From Chloroflexota bacterium (GTDB lineage: Bacteria; Chloroflexota; Dehalococcoidia; SZUA-161; SpSt-899), in contig JABHWQ010000492.1 of assembly GCA_018657655.1 (NCBI GenBank), forward strand, positions 1 through 6,064: 6,064 nucleotides of DNA, read 5' to 3'. The translations under genes were made by a program, and so were the position numbers. The notes beneath the pieces are model-generated. The model was not told the DNA's origin and did no database searches. It worked only from the letters and a program-made list of their open reading frames with translations. Shown one piece after another: positions 1 to 5,835 of this stretch; position 1 is the first letter of the stretch; each line of letters opens with the position of its first letter.

Positions 1-137
1 AATGGTTCCGGATCACCGGCATACCCCTGACCCGCCGATACTCCGATGTACCCCATCGAAATGACACACACTATGATGAGTGATACCATCCCCAGAACCG
101 CCGACCTGTTTTCCTGCCAAATTTCGATCTTCGCCAT
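1..137 (-). CDS. N-terminal part of a membrane-anchored or secreted protein, unidentified (runs off left edge)
   Basis: This is the first 45 codons of a minus-strand gene that leaves the window at its left edge. The protein begins MAKIEIWQENRSAVLG, has a hydrophobic segment at about residues 15-35 (VLGMVSLIIVCVISMGYIG), and then turns polar and Gly-rich (SAGQGYAGDPEP). This pattern fits a signal anchor or an uncleaved signal peptide with the bulk of the protein outside the membrane. The ATG at 137 is the first possible start after an in-frame stop (TAG) seven codons upstream, but the sequence in front of it has no good Shine-Dalgarno match, so initiation may be weak or coupled to the gene before it. 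It lies 106 bases downstream of the CotH-family gene on the same strand, so the two could share a transcript. The visible part contains no family-specific motif and no function is assigned. Confidence 0.6.
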   Translation of the reverse strand, partial: MAKIEIWQENRSAVLGMVSLIIVCVISMGYIGVSAGQGYAGDPEP

Positions 138-243
138 TTCGTTTATCTTGAAACACTAATACAGATACAATGTGTGCCTAGGAGAAAAGATTGCAGTACT
201 GGATTTTACCGAACAAATATGAATTCAAAATGAACCGGTGCTA

Positions 244-1662
244 TCAAGCTTTGTCCGGATCGCCACCATTGCCATATCCGTCACCCGTATTGGGCAATTC
301 GCCATCAAGCTGTTTCCTGACCGATTCTCCCCGTTCCACCACGAACGATTTAAGCCCATAATAGCGCCCGAAATCTTCAGAGAGGTTTTTTTCGAACTCT
401 TCAGTGGAATAGAACTTGAGATCATCTGCTTGTACATATGGCCGTATCATATCGGCAATCTCATCGATTCTGGCTCCCATTATCTCAGGCGAAAAAGGTC
501 CTCCCAGCAATTCCTCCAGATATCCGTGGTATGCATCGAGATATTGTTGTTGAGATAAAAGACGATCAACAAGAGGACGTTCGGCCACTGGACCACATGT
601 TGGTTCGTCGATATAGAAATCAATAATGCCCTGCCAGGGAATATCGCACTTGTAGGTGCCAAACGTTTCGTTCAAATCCCACGGGATAACGCTAAACTTG
701 CCATCGACCTCATAGAGATAGTAGTTCAGCCCTCGACCAAGATAGCTATCCAGGCTCACCAGGATTGTTTCAACAGCCAGGAATCGAAGGGCCTCATCAA
801 CGTCCAGCACTTTCTCTATTTCCACCGTAAACGTCTCGTCCGGCTCGTTATTCAAAACGTCAAGAAAGCGAAGCAGCGCCGAATGATCGGGCTTTGTTTC
901 ATTATTCTTGAGTTTCATGTAATCAAGATATTCATATTGAGATGTATCTGAATCACCGCCTGTTTCAGCATCATCGTCAGTGACATCCGGTGGCGTGGCA
1001 GCCATCTCGGCTCTCTGTTTTTCGAGTTTTTCTTCATCCCAGTTCAGATACGATCCCGGGGGTATCGGTTTGTATAGATTGCCATCATCCCGGAGAAAAT
1101 TGCGTATGAGGAACAATCTGTCCAATTGCTCCACTTGGGAATACAGGCCTAAATGGGTATCGTTTACCCAAAGATCCACAAAGGCAGTGCGCGGAGCGGG
1201 TACCCCCATCTGACGAAAGAGTTCATAGGCAAGTGACTCGCGCATGAGGGTAGGATCACGAAATCCGTTATGGAAATTTATTTTTTTTAAGCCTCGAAAT
1301 GTCTGCGCATCGTTCAGCAGATTAAAATCCACTTTGAGGCTAAGCCGATTGCTCCCGTCCTCCAGAACATATTTGAGCGACGAACTCCCCTTTGCCCGGA
1401 CCGCTACACCGGAGACCAGTTCACCATCAAACCAGAAATCCGTTTGATAGTATTGTTCCTTTTCTGCCCTGGACTGTAGGTTTTTCCACAGCTCAGGCTT
1501 CATATAAAGATAAACTTTCACCACATTATCAGTGACAAAAGCATCGGTCTTTCGAGCAGTTGACTTCATGGTCGACTGTCTCTGGCATCCCCCCACACTC
1601 ATGGCAAGCACGGCCATTACAAGGAATACTCCTATTATGTATTGCCAGCGTTTATTGGACAT
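244..1662 (-). CDS. CotH kinase family lipoprotein
   Basis: This encodes a 472-residue exported protein of the CotH family, named after the Bacillus spore-coat kinase CotH; many relatives occur in bacteria that do not sporulate. A short positive N-terminus, a hydrophobic core (residues 9-22) and VGGC with Cys26 form a lipoprotein signal, so it is probably lipid-anchored outside the cytoplasm. Family features follow in order: RAKGSSSLK (89-97), with a basic residue expected at the nucleotide pocket; INFHNGFRDPTLMRESLAYEL (128-148); PAPRTAFVDLWVN (155-167); HLGLYSQVEQLD (170-181); SLDSYLGRGLNYYLYE (303-318); and FSVIPWDLNETFG (323-335), where Asp329 matches the conserved metal-binding Asp of the WDLD motif. 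The C-terminus (LKSFVVERGESVRKQL) is also typical. An Asp/Gly-rich stretch at 224-241 looks like a flexible insertion. The ATG at 1662 is preferred over an upstream TTG at 1701 because it starts directly at the signal peptide and follows GAGG/GGGA-type ribosome-binding sequence. A GATAAT at 1699-1694 could be a -10 box, but no good -35 is visible. The substrate is unknown; protein kinase activity is family inference. Confidence 0.88.
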   Translation of the reverse strand: MSNKRWQYIIGVFLVMAVLAMSVGGCQRQSTMKSTARKTDAFVTDNVVKVYLYMKPELWKNLQSRAEKEQYYQTDFWFDGELVSGVAVRAKGSSSLKYVLEDGSNRLSLKVDFNLLNDAQTFRGLKKINFHNGFRDPTLMRESLAYELFRQMGVPAPRTAFVDLWVNDTHLGLYSQVEQLDRLFLIRNFLRDDGNLYKPIPPGSYLNWDEEKLEKQRAEMAATPPDVTDDDAETGGDSDTSQYEYLDYMKLKNNETKPDHSALLRFLDVLNNEPDETFTVEIEKVLDVDEALRFLAVETILVSLDSYLGRGLNYYLYEVDGKFSVIPWDLNETFGTYKCDIPWQGIIDFYIDEPTCGPVAERPLVDRLLSQQQYLDAYHGYLEELLGGPFSPEIMGARIDEIADMIRPYVQADDLKFYSTEEFEKNLSEDFGRYYGLKSFVVERGESVRKQLDGELPNTGDGYGNGGDPDKA

Positions 1663-1829
1663 GTTTTCCCAAACCTCTTCCTGTACCCCCAATATTATCA
1701 AACAGTCTTACTTTTGGGAACTGAGTCTAATAAATTCTGCACGGACAGTTCATTATCAGAAAAGTCTGTATGCCTGAGGCCCAAGAATTGTATTCCTATC
1801 CCTAAGCTGTCAAACTACAGTAGAACGCT

Positions 1830-2969
1830 ATGAATAATATTACACTTATCGCCACCTCAACTTTCGGGCTTGAAAAGGTTGTTAAAATCGAAGTACAAGC
1901 CCTTGGTTTCGAAAACATCAAAGTCTCCGAGGGTAGGATTGAATTTGAAGCTACGCTTGAAGATATCCCCAAGACAAACCTGTGGATCAGATGTGCCGAT
2001 CGAGTACTTCTTAAAATGGGGGAATTCGAAGCCTTTACGTTTGAAGAGCTTTTCGAACAAACAAAGGCGCTGCCGTGGGAGAACTGGATTACTGAAGATG
2101 GAAAATTCACCGTAAAAGGAAAAGCGGTGAAATCTACACTCGGCAGTATCAGAGCATGTCAGTCTATCGTCAAAAAGGCCGTAGTTGAAAGATTGAAAGA
2201 TAAATACAACGTGGAATGGTTCGAAGAAACGGGGCCTGAATTCACCATACAGATATCGATGCTCAAAGACATGGCCCTTCTCACCATTGACACTTCCGGG
2301 ATCGGGCTTCACAAAAGAGGTTACAGAGAAGAAGCCGTGGAAGCTCCGCTGAAAGAAACGCTCGCCTCGGCCCTTGTTCTCCTAAGTTTCTGGAACAAAG
2401 AGAGACTGCTGGTCGATCCCATGTGTGGTTCGGGAACGATTTTAATTGAAGCTGCCATGATCGCCAGGAATATAGCACCGGGACTCAAGAGAGAATTCGC
2501 TTCTGAAAAATGGCAGGCTATAAGAAAAAAGGCCTGGACCGAAGCGAGACGCTCTGCTCAAAATGCTATAATTACCAACTTTAAACTCCAGATATTTGGT
2601 TATGATATCAATAGAAACAGCATCGAAGCCTGCAAAATCAATGCCCGAAATGCAGGTGTTGAAAAAGATATAGTTTTCGAGCAAAAGGATATCAAAGACC
2701 TATGGATCGATAGACAATACGGAATAGTCATTTCAAATCCCCCATACGGAATAAGAAGGGCTGATTTCAAGGAAATCAATGAAATCTATATTTCCTTTCA
2801 CAAAACATTCAAGAAGAAAAAAGGCTGGTCTCTTTACATACTGACTGCTGATGATGTGTTTCCCAATTACTTTAAACGAGCAAAGCCTGATAGGGTAAGA
2901 AAACTCTATAACGGCAGAATACCGGCTAATTACTATCAATATTACGGAGAAAAGCCAACCTCTAAATAG
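1830..2969 (+). CDS. rlmL: THUMP-domain 23S rRNA guanine-N2 methyltransferase (RlmL/YpsC type)
   Basis: This 379-residue class I SAM-dependent RNA methyltransferase corresponds to the N-terminal half of E. coli RlmKL and to the stand-alone YpsC-type proteins of Gram-positives. By family it is expected to make m2G at the G2445 position of 23S rRNA in the cytoplasm. The N-terminus (ITLIATSTFGLEKVVKIE) is the characteristic opening, and residues about 40-155 form the THUMP RNA-binding domain. The signature HKRGYR is at 161-166. The catalytic domain shows motif I DPMCGSGT (196-203) for SAM binding, an acidic motif II residue Asp259 in GYDINRNSIEACKINA, and motif IV NPPYG (303-307) for the target amino group. 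There is no RlmK-like second domain, and the length fits the single-activity members. The ATG at 1830 matches the family start, although the bases in front of it are a poor ribosome binding site. It is divergent from the CotH gene and is followed after 33 bases by a thioesterase gene, probably on the same mRNA. It is the most AT-rich of the genes here by eye. The family call is firm; the exact rRNA position is inferred. Confidence 0.9.
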   Translation: MNNITLIATSTFGLEKVVKIEVQALGFENIKVSEGRIEFEATLEDIPKTNLWIRCADRVLLKMGEFEAFTFEELFEQTKALPWENWITEDGKFTVKGKAVKSTLGSIRACQSIVKKAVVERLKDKYNVEWFEETGPEFTIQISMLKDMALLTIDTSGIGLHKRGYREEAVEAPLKETLASALVLLSFWNKERLLVDPMCGSGTILIEAAMIARNIAPGLKREFASEKWQAIRKKAWTEARRSAQNAIITNFKLQIFGYDINRNSIEACKINARNAGVEKDIVFEQKDIKDLWIDRQYGIVISNPPYGIRRADFKEINEIYISFHKTFKKKKGWSLYILTADDVFPNYFKRAKPDRVRKLYNGRIPANYYQYYGEKPTSK

Positions 2970-2990
2970 CAACTCAACACAACACGAACT

Positions 2991-2997
2991 GGGAGGT
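2991..2997 (+). promoter_or_regulatory. Strong ribosome binding site for the thioesterase gene
   Basis: GGGAGGT lies five bases before the ATG at 3003 and fixes that start. It contrasts with the weak site in front of the methyltransferase gene upstream, so the second gene of the pair may be translated more efficiently than the first. Confidence 0.8.
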
Positions 2998-3002
2998 ATC
3001 TG

Positions 3003-3482
3003 ATGCCCATTACCATGAAAGTCTGTGACGATGAACTCCAGGCCATATTCGATGTCATTCTCCAAGGCAGACCCAGCCCTTCATTCGAAGAATTTATTGG
3101 GATAAGAATCGACTCTCCGGATCTGGATACGGGATACATTACTTTTGAAATGACCGATGCTATCGTGGGGAATCCTACATATCGCACCCTACAAGGAGGC
3201 GTCATCGCCACAGTTTTGGATATAGTTGGCGGGCACGTCGTGTTTGTTAGCGTCTTCAAGCAAGTTAAGGGAAAACCTCTTGAGAAGCAAATGCAGAGAT
3301 TGAGCAAGGTTGGAACGATCGACTTGCGTGTTGACTATCTGCGACCGGGCACAGGCAAGAATTTCACCGCCAAAGGCTGGATATTGCGAACTGGCAACAA
3401 GGTATCGGTTACTCGAATGGAATTACACAACGATCAACAAGAACTCATTGCAGTGGGAACCGGCACATATACAGTTGGTTAG
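3003..3482 (+). CDS. PaaI-type hotdog-fold acyl-CoA thioesterase
   Basis: This 159-residue cytoplasmic protein has the normal length of a single hotdog domain and should hydrolyse an acyl-CoA thioester to the free acid and CoA, probably as a homotetramer. The first 20 or so residues form a short helical lead-in. The core signature is LQGGVIATVLDIVGG (63-77), the central hotdog helix region; Asp73, eight residues after Gly65, occupies the position of the catalytic acid in PaaI/THEM2-type enzymes. The second half, TIDLRVDYLRPG (105-116) followed by FTAKGWILRTGNKVSVTRMEL (121-141) and IAVGTGTYTV, gives the expected antiparallel strands. The usual His of the HGG motif is Gln64 here. The start is fixed by GGGAGGT five bases upstream. 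It lies 33 bases behind the rRNA methyltransferase gene and about 300 bases ahead of an acyl-CoA ligase, which suggests a role in fatty acyl-CoA turnover, though the acyl chain preference cannot be read from the sequence. The fold and superfamily are secure; the physiological substrate is not. Confidence 0.88.
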   Translation: MPITMKVCDDELQAIFDVILQGRPSPSFEEFIGIRIDSPDLDTGYITFEMTDAIVGNPTYRTLQGGVIATVLDIVGGHVVFVSVFKQVKGKPLEKQMQRLSKVGTIDLRVDYLRPGTGKNFTAKGWILRTGNKVSVTRMELHNDQQELIAVGTGTYTVG

Positions 3483-3484
3483 AA

Positions 3485-3533
3485 AAATATCATCACCACT
3501 TAACAAAGCAAACTACACCACCTTTTGATATTT
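3485..3533 (+). repeat. Inverted repeat AAATATCA / TGATATTT upstream of the ligase promoter
   Basis: AAATATCA at 3485-3492 is the exact reverse complement of TGATATTT at 3526-3533. The arms are 33 bases apart, with AC-rich sequence between them. The left arm begins three bases after the thioesterase stop codon and the right arm overlaps the first bases of the ligase -35 box. It could be a weak, large-loop transcript hairpin or a paired protein-binding site. The arms are AT-rich and lack a following T-run, so a classical intrinsic terminator is not supported, and chance is possible. Confidence 0.3.
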
Positions 3534-3560
3534 GGAATTTGGATTGCAATCAGGTATAAT
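3532..3560 (+). promoter_or_regulatory. Sigma-70-type promoter for the acyl-CoA ligase gene
   Basis: A perfect -10 box TATAAT at 3555-3560 is preceded, at the ideal spacing of 17 bases, by TTGGAA at 3532-3537, which matches four of six bases of the -35 consensus. Transcription would begin near 3566-3568 and give a leader of about 215 bases before the ligase ATG. It starts only 49 bases after the thioesterase stop, so the ligase can be transcribed independently of the genes upstream. The rest of the gene-free stretch 3483-3784 shows no tRNA, no clear riboswitch and no intrinsic terminator. Confidence 0.65.
3542..3551 (+). promoter_or_regulatory. Candidate operator: perfect palindrome inside the promoter spacer
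   Basis: GATTGCAATC reads the same on both strands and lies entirely between the -35 and -10 boxes, four bases before TATAAT. A dimeric repressor bound there would block RNA polymerase. Fatty-acid ligase genes are commonly under acyl-CoA-responsive repressors, so regulation of that kind is a reasonable inference, but the sequence does not match a known FadR, FapR or PsrA site that I can recall, and no regulator gene is visible in the window. Confidence 0.4.
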
Positions 3561-3772
3561 CCGGCAATGGTTCTTAGAGACCAAGTTCCGTAGTAGTGTA
3601 AACTGGCAACAACAGATATTGCAGAAATTTACTTAAAGATGATACCCAAAAACCATATTCCAAACGACTACAGGCACATACTGCCGAAACTAATAGCATA
3701 GGTTTTTGCAGCTGATGAACTTGGGCGTTCTGCACGCGTTCCGCTGTACATGACTCGGCGAAAATACGCATT

Positions 3773-3777
3773 AGGAG
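3773..3777 (+). promoter_or_regulatory. Ribosome binding site deciding the ligase start
   Basis: AGGAG lies seven bases before the ATG at 3785 but only four before an in-frame GTG at 3782, which favours the ATG. Another ATG at 3780-3782 is followed directly by TGA (3783-3785), whose last base is the first base of the ligase ATG. The local sequence ATGTGATG therefore contains a start-stop pair overlapping the true start. Confidence 0.75.
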
Positions 3778-3784
3778 ACATGTG

Positions 3785-5494
3785 ATGGGAACGAAACCAT
3801 GGTTCGAACACTATGATGAAGGTGTACCTCACACCCTCCAGCCCTATCCTCAAAGCACTCTGTTGACTGTCGTAAACGAAACAGCCCGACAACTACCGAA
3901 CCATACCGCCCTGCTTTTCAAAGGTGCACGTCTCTCCTACTCAGAACTTGAGCAGCTAAGCAACTCTTTTGCAGCTGCACTGGTATCACATGGCATCAAG
4001 AAAGGGGACCGGGTGGCACTATTAATGCCCAACTGTCCGCAATCGATTATCGGACAATTAGGCACATGGAAAGCCGGGGCTATCGCAGTACCGATCAATC
4101 CACTCTACACCGAATATGAACTTCAACACGCTCTAACGGAATGTGGGGCAGAAGCAATTCTGGTACTGACTCCGTTTTATGACAAGATCAAATCGATACA
4201 GCCGCAAACCAGTCTCCGGCTTGTGATCGCCACCAATATCAAAGAGTACTTGCCACCCCATCTGCGTCCTCTGTTCAGCTTGTTCAAGGAGAAAAAAGAG
4301 GGCCATCGTATAAAGTTGAAACGGGGCGATTTATGGCTAAATGACCTACTGCGGCAACATGCCAAAGAGGACCATCCAAATGTGCCAATCGATCCATCAG
4401 ATCCAGCGCTTCTCTTATTCAGCGGGGGCACTACCGGCACCCCAAAAGCTGTGATAGGAACCCACCATGCACTACTCATTGCCGGCATGCAGATTAAAAC
4501 ATGGTTCGGGAGTGTGTTGGTGGACCGCGATGATGTGCTCATGTTACTCATGCCCTTGTTCCATGTCTATGGCAACATCGCTGTTCTGGCTACAGGGATC
4601 GTCGGGCAAAATCCGCTGGCATTGGTGCCCAATCCGCGCGATTTGAATGATGTGCTTGCAACCATTCGCAAAGTTCGTCCAGCCTTTCTTCCCGGAGTAC
4701 CGACTCTGTTTTTGGCGCTTATCAAACACCCGGATGTACAGTCTGGCAAAGTGGACTTCAAATCCATGAAGCTTTGCATCGCCGGGGCAGCCCCTTTGTT
4801 GGCCGAGACCAAGAATCGATTTGAAGCCCTTACGGGCGGACGAATGGTTGAAGGGTACGCTCTTACAGAATCGATGATGGGCGCTGCTATCAGCCCTGCA
4901 TGCGGAACTTACAAACCCGGCTCAGTGGGAGTCCCACTTCCTGATGTGGATATCCGCATAGCCGATGAATTGACCCACCAAGACGATCTCCCACCGGGTC
5001 AAGTTGGCGAAATTCTGATACAGGCCCCCCAGCTCATGAAGGGTTACTGGAACCAACCCGAAGAAACCGATAACATCCTACGTAACGGATGGTTGTATAC
5101 TGGCGACCTCGGCTACATGGACGAAGACGGATTTCTATTTATTGTGGATCGAGAAAAGGACGTTATTAAACCCAGTGGATTTCAGGTCTGGCCACGTGAA
5201 GTCGAAGAGGTTATTGCTTCACACCCGGCTGTGGCCGAAGTTTGCGTAGCAGGCGTACCGGACGACTATCAAGGGGAATCGGTAAAAGCATGGGTGGTCT
5301 TGCAAGAAGATCAGCAGGCCAATAGAGACGATATCCGCGCTTGCTGCCGCGAGAAACTGGTGGCCTACAAAATTCCCAAACATGTAGAATTTCGGGAGAG
5401 TCTGCCCAAATCCACTATAGGTAAACTCCTGCGCCGTGAACTGGTGGCCGATGAGACAAAGGAACCGTCATCATCAGACGAAAAGGCCATGTAA
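3785..5494 (+). CDS. Long-chain fatty acid--CoA ligase (AMP-binding acyl-CoA synthetase)
   Basis: This is a complete 569-residue adenylate-forming enzyme. It should activate a fatty acid with ATP to an acyl-adenylate and transfer the acyl group to CoA, in the cytoplasm or at the inner membrane face, feeding beta-oxidation or lipid synthesis. The large N-terminal domain opens with LTVVNETARQLPNHTALLFKG (27-47) and carries the P-loop SGGTTGTPK (213-221), MPLFHVYG (256-263), the adenine-binding stretch around AGAAP (333-337) and EGYALTES (356-363). The ATP-binding motif YTGDLG (438-443), with Asp441, and the hinge DREKDVIKPSGFQVWPREVE (455-474), with Arg456, precede the small C-terminal domain. 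Lys547 in PKSTIGKLLRREL (541-553) is the catalytic lysine for adenylation. All key residues are present and the length is normal for FadD-like enzymes; the tail after 555 is acidic and Ser-rich. It has its own promoter at 3532-3560. An upstream thioesterase suggests a shared acyl-CoA pathway. A medium-chain or aryl substrate cannot be excluded; long-chain is by overall resemblance. Confidence 0.9.
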   Translation: MGTKPWFEHYDEGVPHTLQPYPQSTLLTVVNETARQLPNHTALLFKGARLSYSELEQLSNSFAAALVSHGIKKGDRVALLMPNCPQSIIGQLGTWKAGAIAVPINPLYTEYELQHALTECGAEAILVLTPFYDKIKSIQPQTSLRLVIATNIKEYLPPHLRPLFSLFKEKKEGHRIKLKRGDLWLNDLLRQHAKEDHPNVPIDPSDPALLLFSGGTTGTPKAVIGTHHALLIAGMQIKTWFGSVLVDRDDVLMLLMPLFHVYGNIAVLATGIVGQNPLALVPNPRDLNDVLATIRKVRPAFLPGVPTLFLALIKHPDVQSGKVDFKSMKLCIAGAAPLLAETKNRFEALTGGRMVEGYALTESMMGAAISPACGTYKPGSVGVPLPDVDIRIADELTHQDDLPPGQVGEILIQAPQLMKGYWNQPEETDNILRNGWLYTGDLGYMDEDGFLFIVDREKDVIKPSGFQVWPREVEEVIASHPAVAEVCVAGVPDDYQGESVKAWVVLQEDQQANRDDIRACCREKLVAYKIPKHVEFRESLPKSTIGKLLRRELVADETKEPSSSDEKAM

Positions 5495-5525
5495 ATAACT
5501 CAAGATTTCTTAACCATCGTTTTGC

Positions 5526-5530
5526 GGAGG
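5526..5530 (+). promoter_or_regulatory. Ribosome binding site supporting a TTG start
   Basis: GGAGG ends seven bases before the TTG at 5538. Together with the Lys-Lys-hydrophobic peptide that follows, this makes TTG the credible start of the broken small gene. The site is 31 bases past the ligase stop codon, so the gene could have been co-transcribed with the ligase. Confidence 0.6.
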
Positions 5531-5537
5531 TTCAAAA

Positions 5538-5702
5538 TTGAAAAAGTTAGCAATACTGTCGATTGTTATAGTCTGAGTTACCGCCATCATAGTTCCGATC
5601 CTGATTTGTTCAGGGGATGATAAGGAAATCGAAGCCAGTTCGATTGAACAAGTGGGTATCATCACCGTATCTGAGTTCGGGGATACGGTTAGTGAGGTAA
5701 GC
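5538..5702 (+). pseudogene. Broken gene for a small exported or lipid-anchored protein, interrupted by an IS element
   Basis: From the TTG at 5538 the frame reads MKKLAILSIVIV, then TGA at 5574-5576, then VTAIIVPILICSGDD and a polar region ending EFGDTVSEVS. Ignoring the TGA, this is a classic signal peptide: two lysines, a hydrophobic core of about 20 residues, and a Cys followed by SGDD, which resembles a lipoprotein cleavage region although ILIC is a poor lipobox. The TGA replaces what could have been a Trp codon (TGG) or is a sequencing error. The frame then runs open for 42 codons and ends at TGA 5703-5705, which are also the first bases of what looks like the left end of an IS3-family element. 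The gene therefore appears broken twice: a nonsense codon in the signal peptide and loss of the rest by insertion. I do not recognise the family. It is co-oriented with the ligase, 43 bases downstream. Confidence 0.55.
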
Positions 5703-5719
5703 TGAAGAAAGTGGACACC
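5703..5719 (+). repeat. Candidate left terminal inverted repeat of the IS3-family element
   Basis: TGAAGAAAGTGGACACC marks the point where the small exported-protein frame stops making sense, and it lies 36 bases before the OrfA start. The TG tip and the GGACAC core are typical of IS3-family ends. The matching right repeat is not in the window, so the exact boundary is inferred. Confidence 0.45.
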
Positions 5720-5754
5720 AAAGTCGGATAAAATAAAGAGGCGGAGGTGTTCCG

Positions 5755-5835
5755 ATGAAAGGGATTCCCCAGGGAAGGTACACGAAGGAGTTTCGGGAAG
5801 AAGCGGTGAAGCTGGTAACGGTGCCGCATTTATGA
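5755..5835 (+). pseudogene. IS3-family transposase OrfA, N-terminal remnant
   Basis: The ATG at 5755, with GGAGGTG upstream, begins MKGIPQGRYTKEFREEAVKL, the standard opening of IS3-family OrfA, the helix-turn-helix protein that is normally about 100 residues long. Resemblance ends after about codon 22 (LVT). A deletion then joins the frame to OrfB sequence, and the frame stops at TGA 5833-5835 after 26 codons. The DNA-binding helix-turn-helix and the leucine zipper are lost, so no function is expected. Confidence 0.75.

Noticed and set aside
1663..1829. Promoters in the divergent gap between the CotH and methyltransferase genes
   Set aside because: A GATAAT on the minus strand at 1699-1694 is the only decent box and has no acceptable -35; on the plus strand nothing convincing is seen, so no promoter feature was entered.
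1857..2312. A 151-codon minus-strand open frame opposite the methyltransferase gene
   Set aside because: It is antisense to a well-supported gene with conserved motifs, and its translation looks like a composition-driven shadow.
3567..3785. A degenerate gene in the ligase leader: from ATG 3567 the frame is protein-like with only three TAG codons and a final TGA overlapping the ligase ATG
   Set aside because: About three stops in 70 codons is what random sequence gives, and I recognise no family in the peptide. Only the overlap at the ligase start was kept, as a minor note.
4177..4551. A 124-codon minus-strand open frame opposite the ligase gene
   Set aside because: It is antisense to a conserved enzyme gene and is Ser/Arg-rich without motif; a shadow frame.
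5574..5576. Selenocysteine or reassigned TGA in the small exported-protein gene
   Set aside because: The codon lies in the hydrophobic core of a signal peptide, no downstream stem-loop is evident, and TGA is used as a normal stop by the CotH gene.
5617..5697. A small frame starting at ATG 5617 as an alternative to the broken gene
   Set aside because: It has no properly spaced ribosome binding site and its peptide shows no recognisable features, whereas the TTG 5538 frame has a strong site and a signal peptide.
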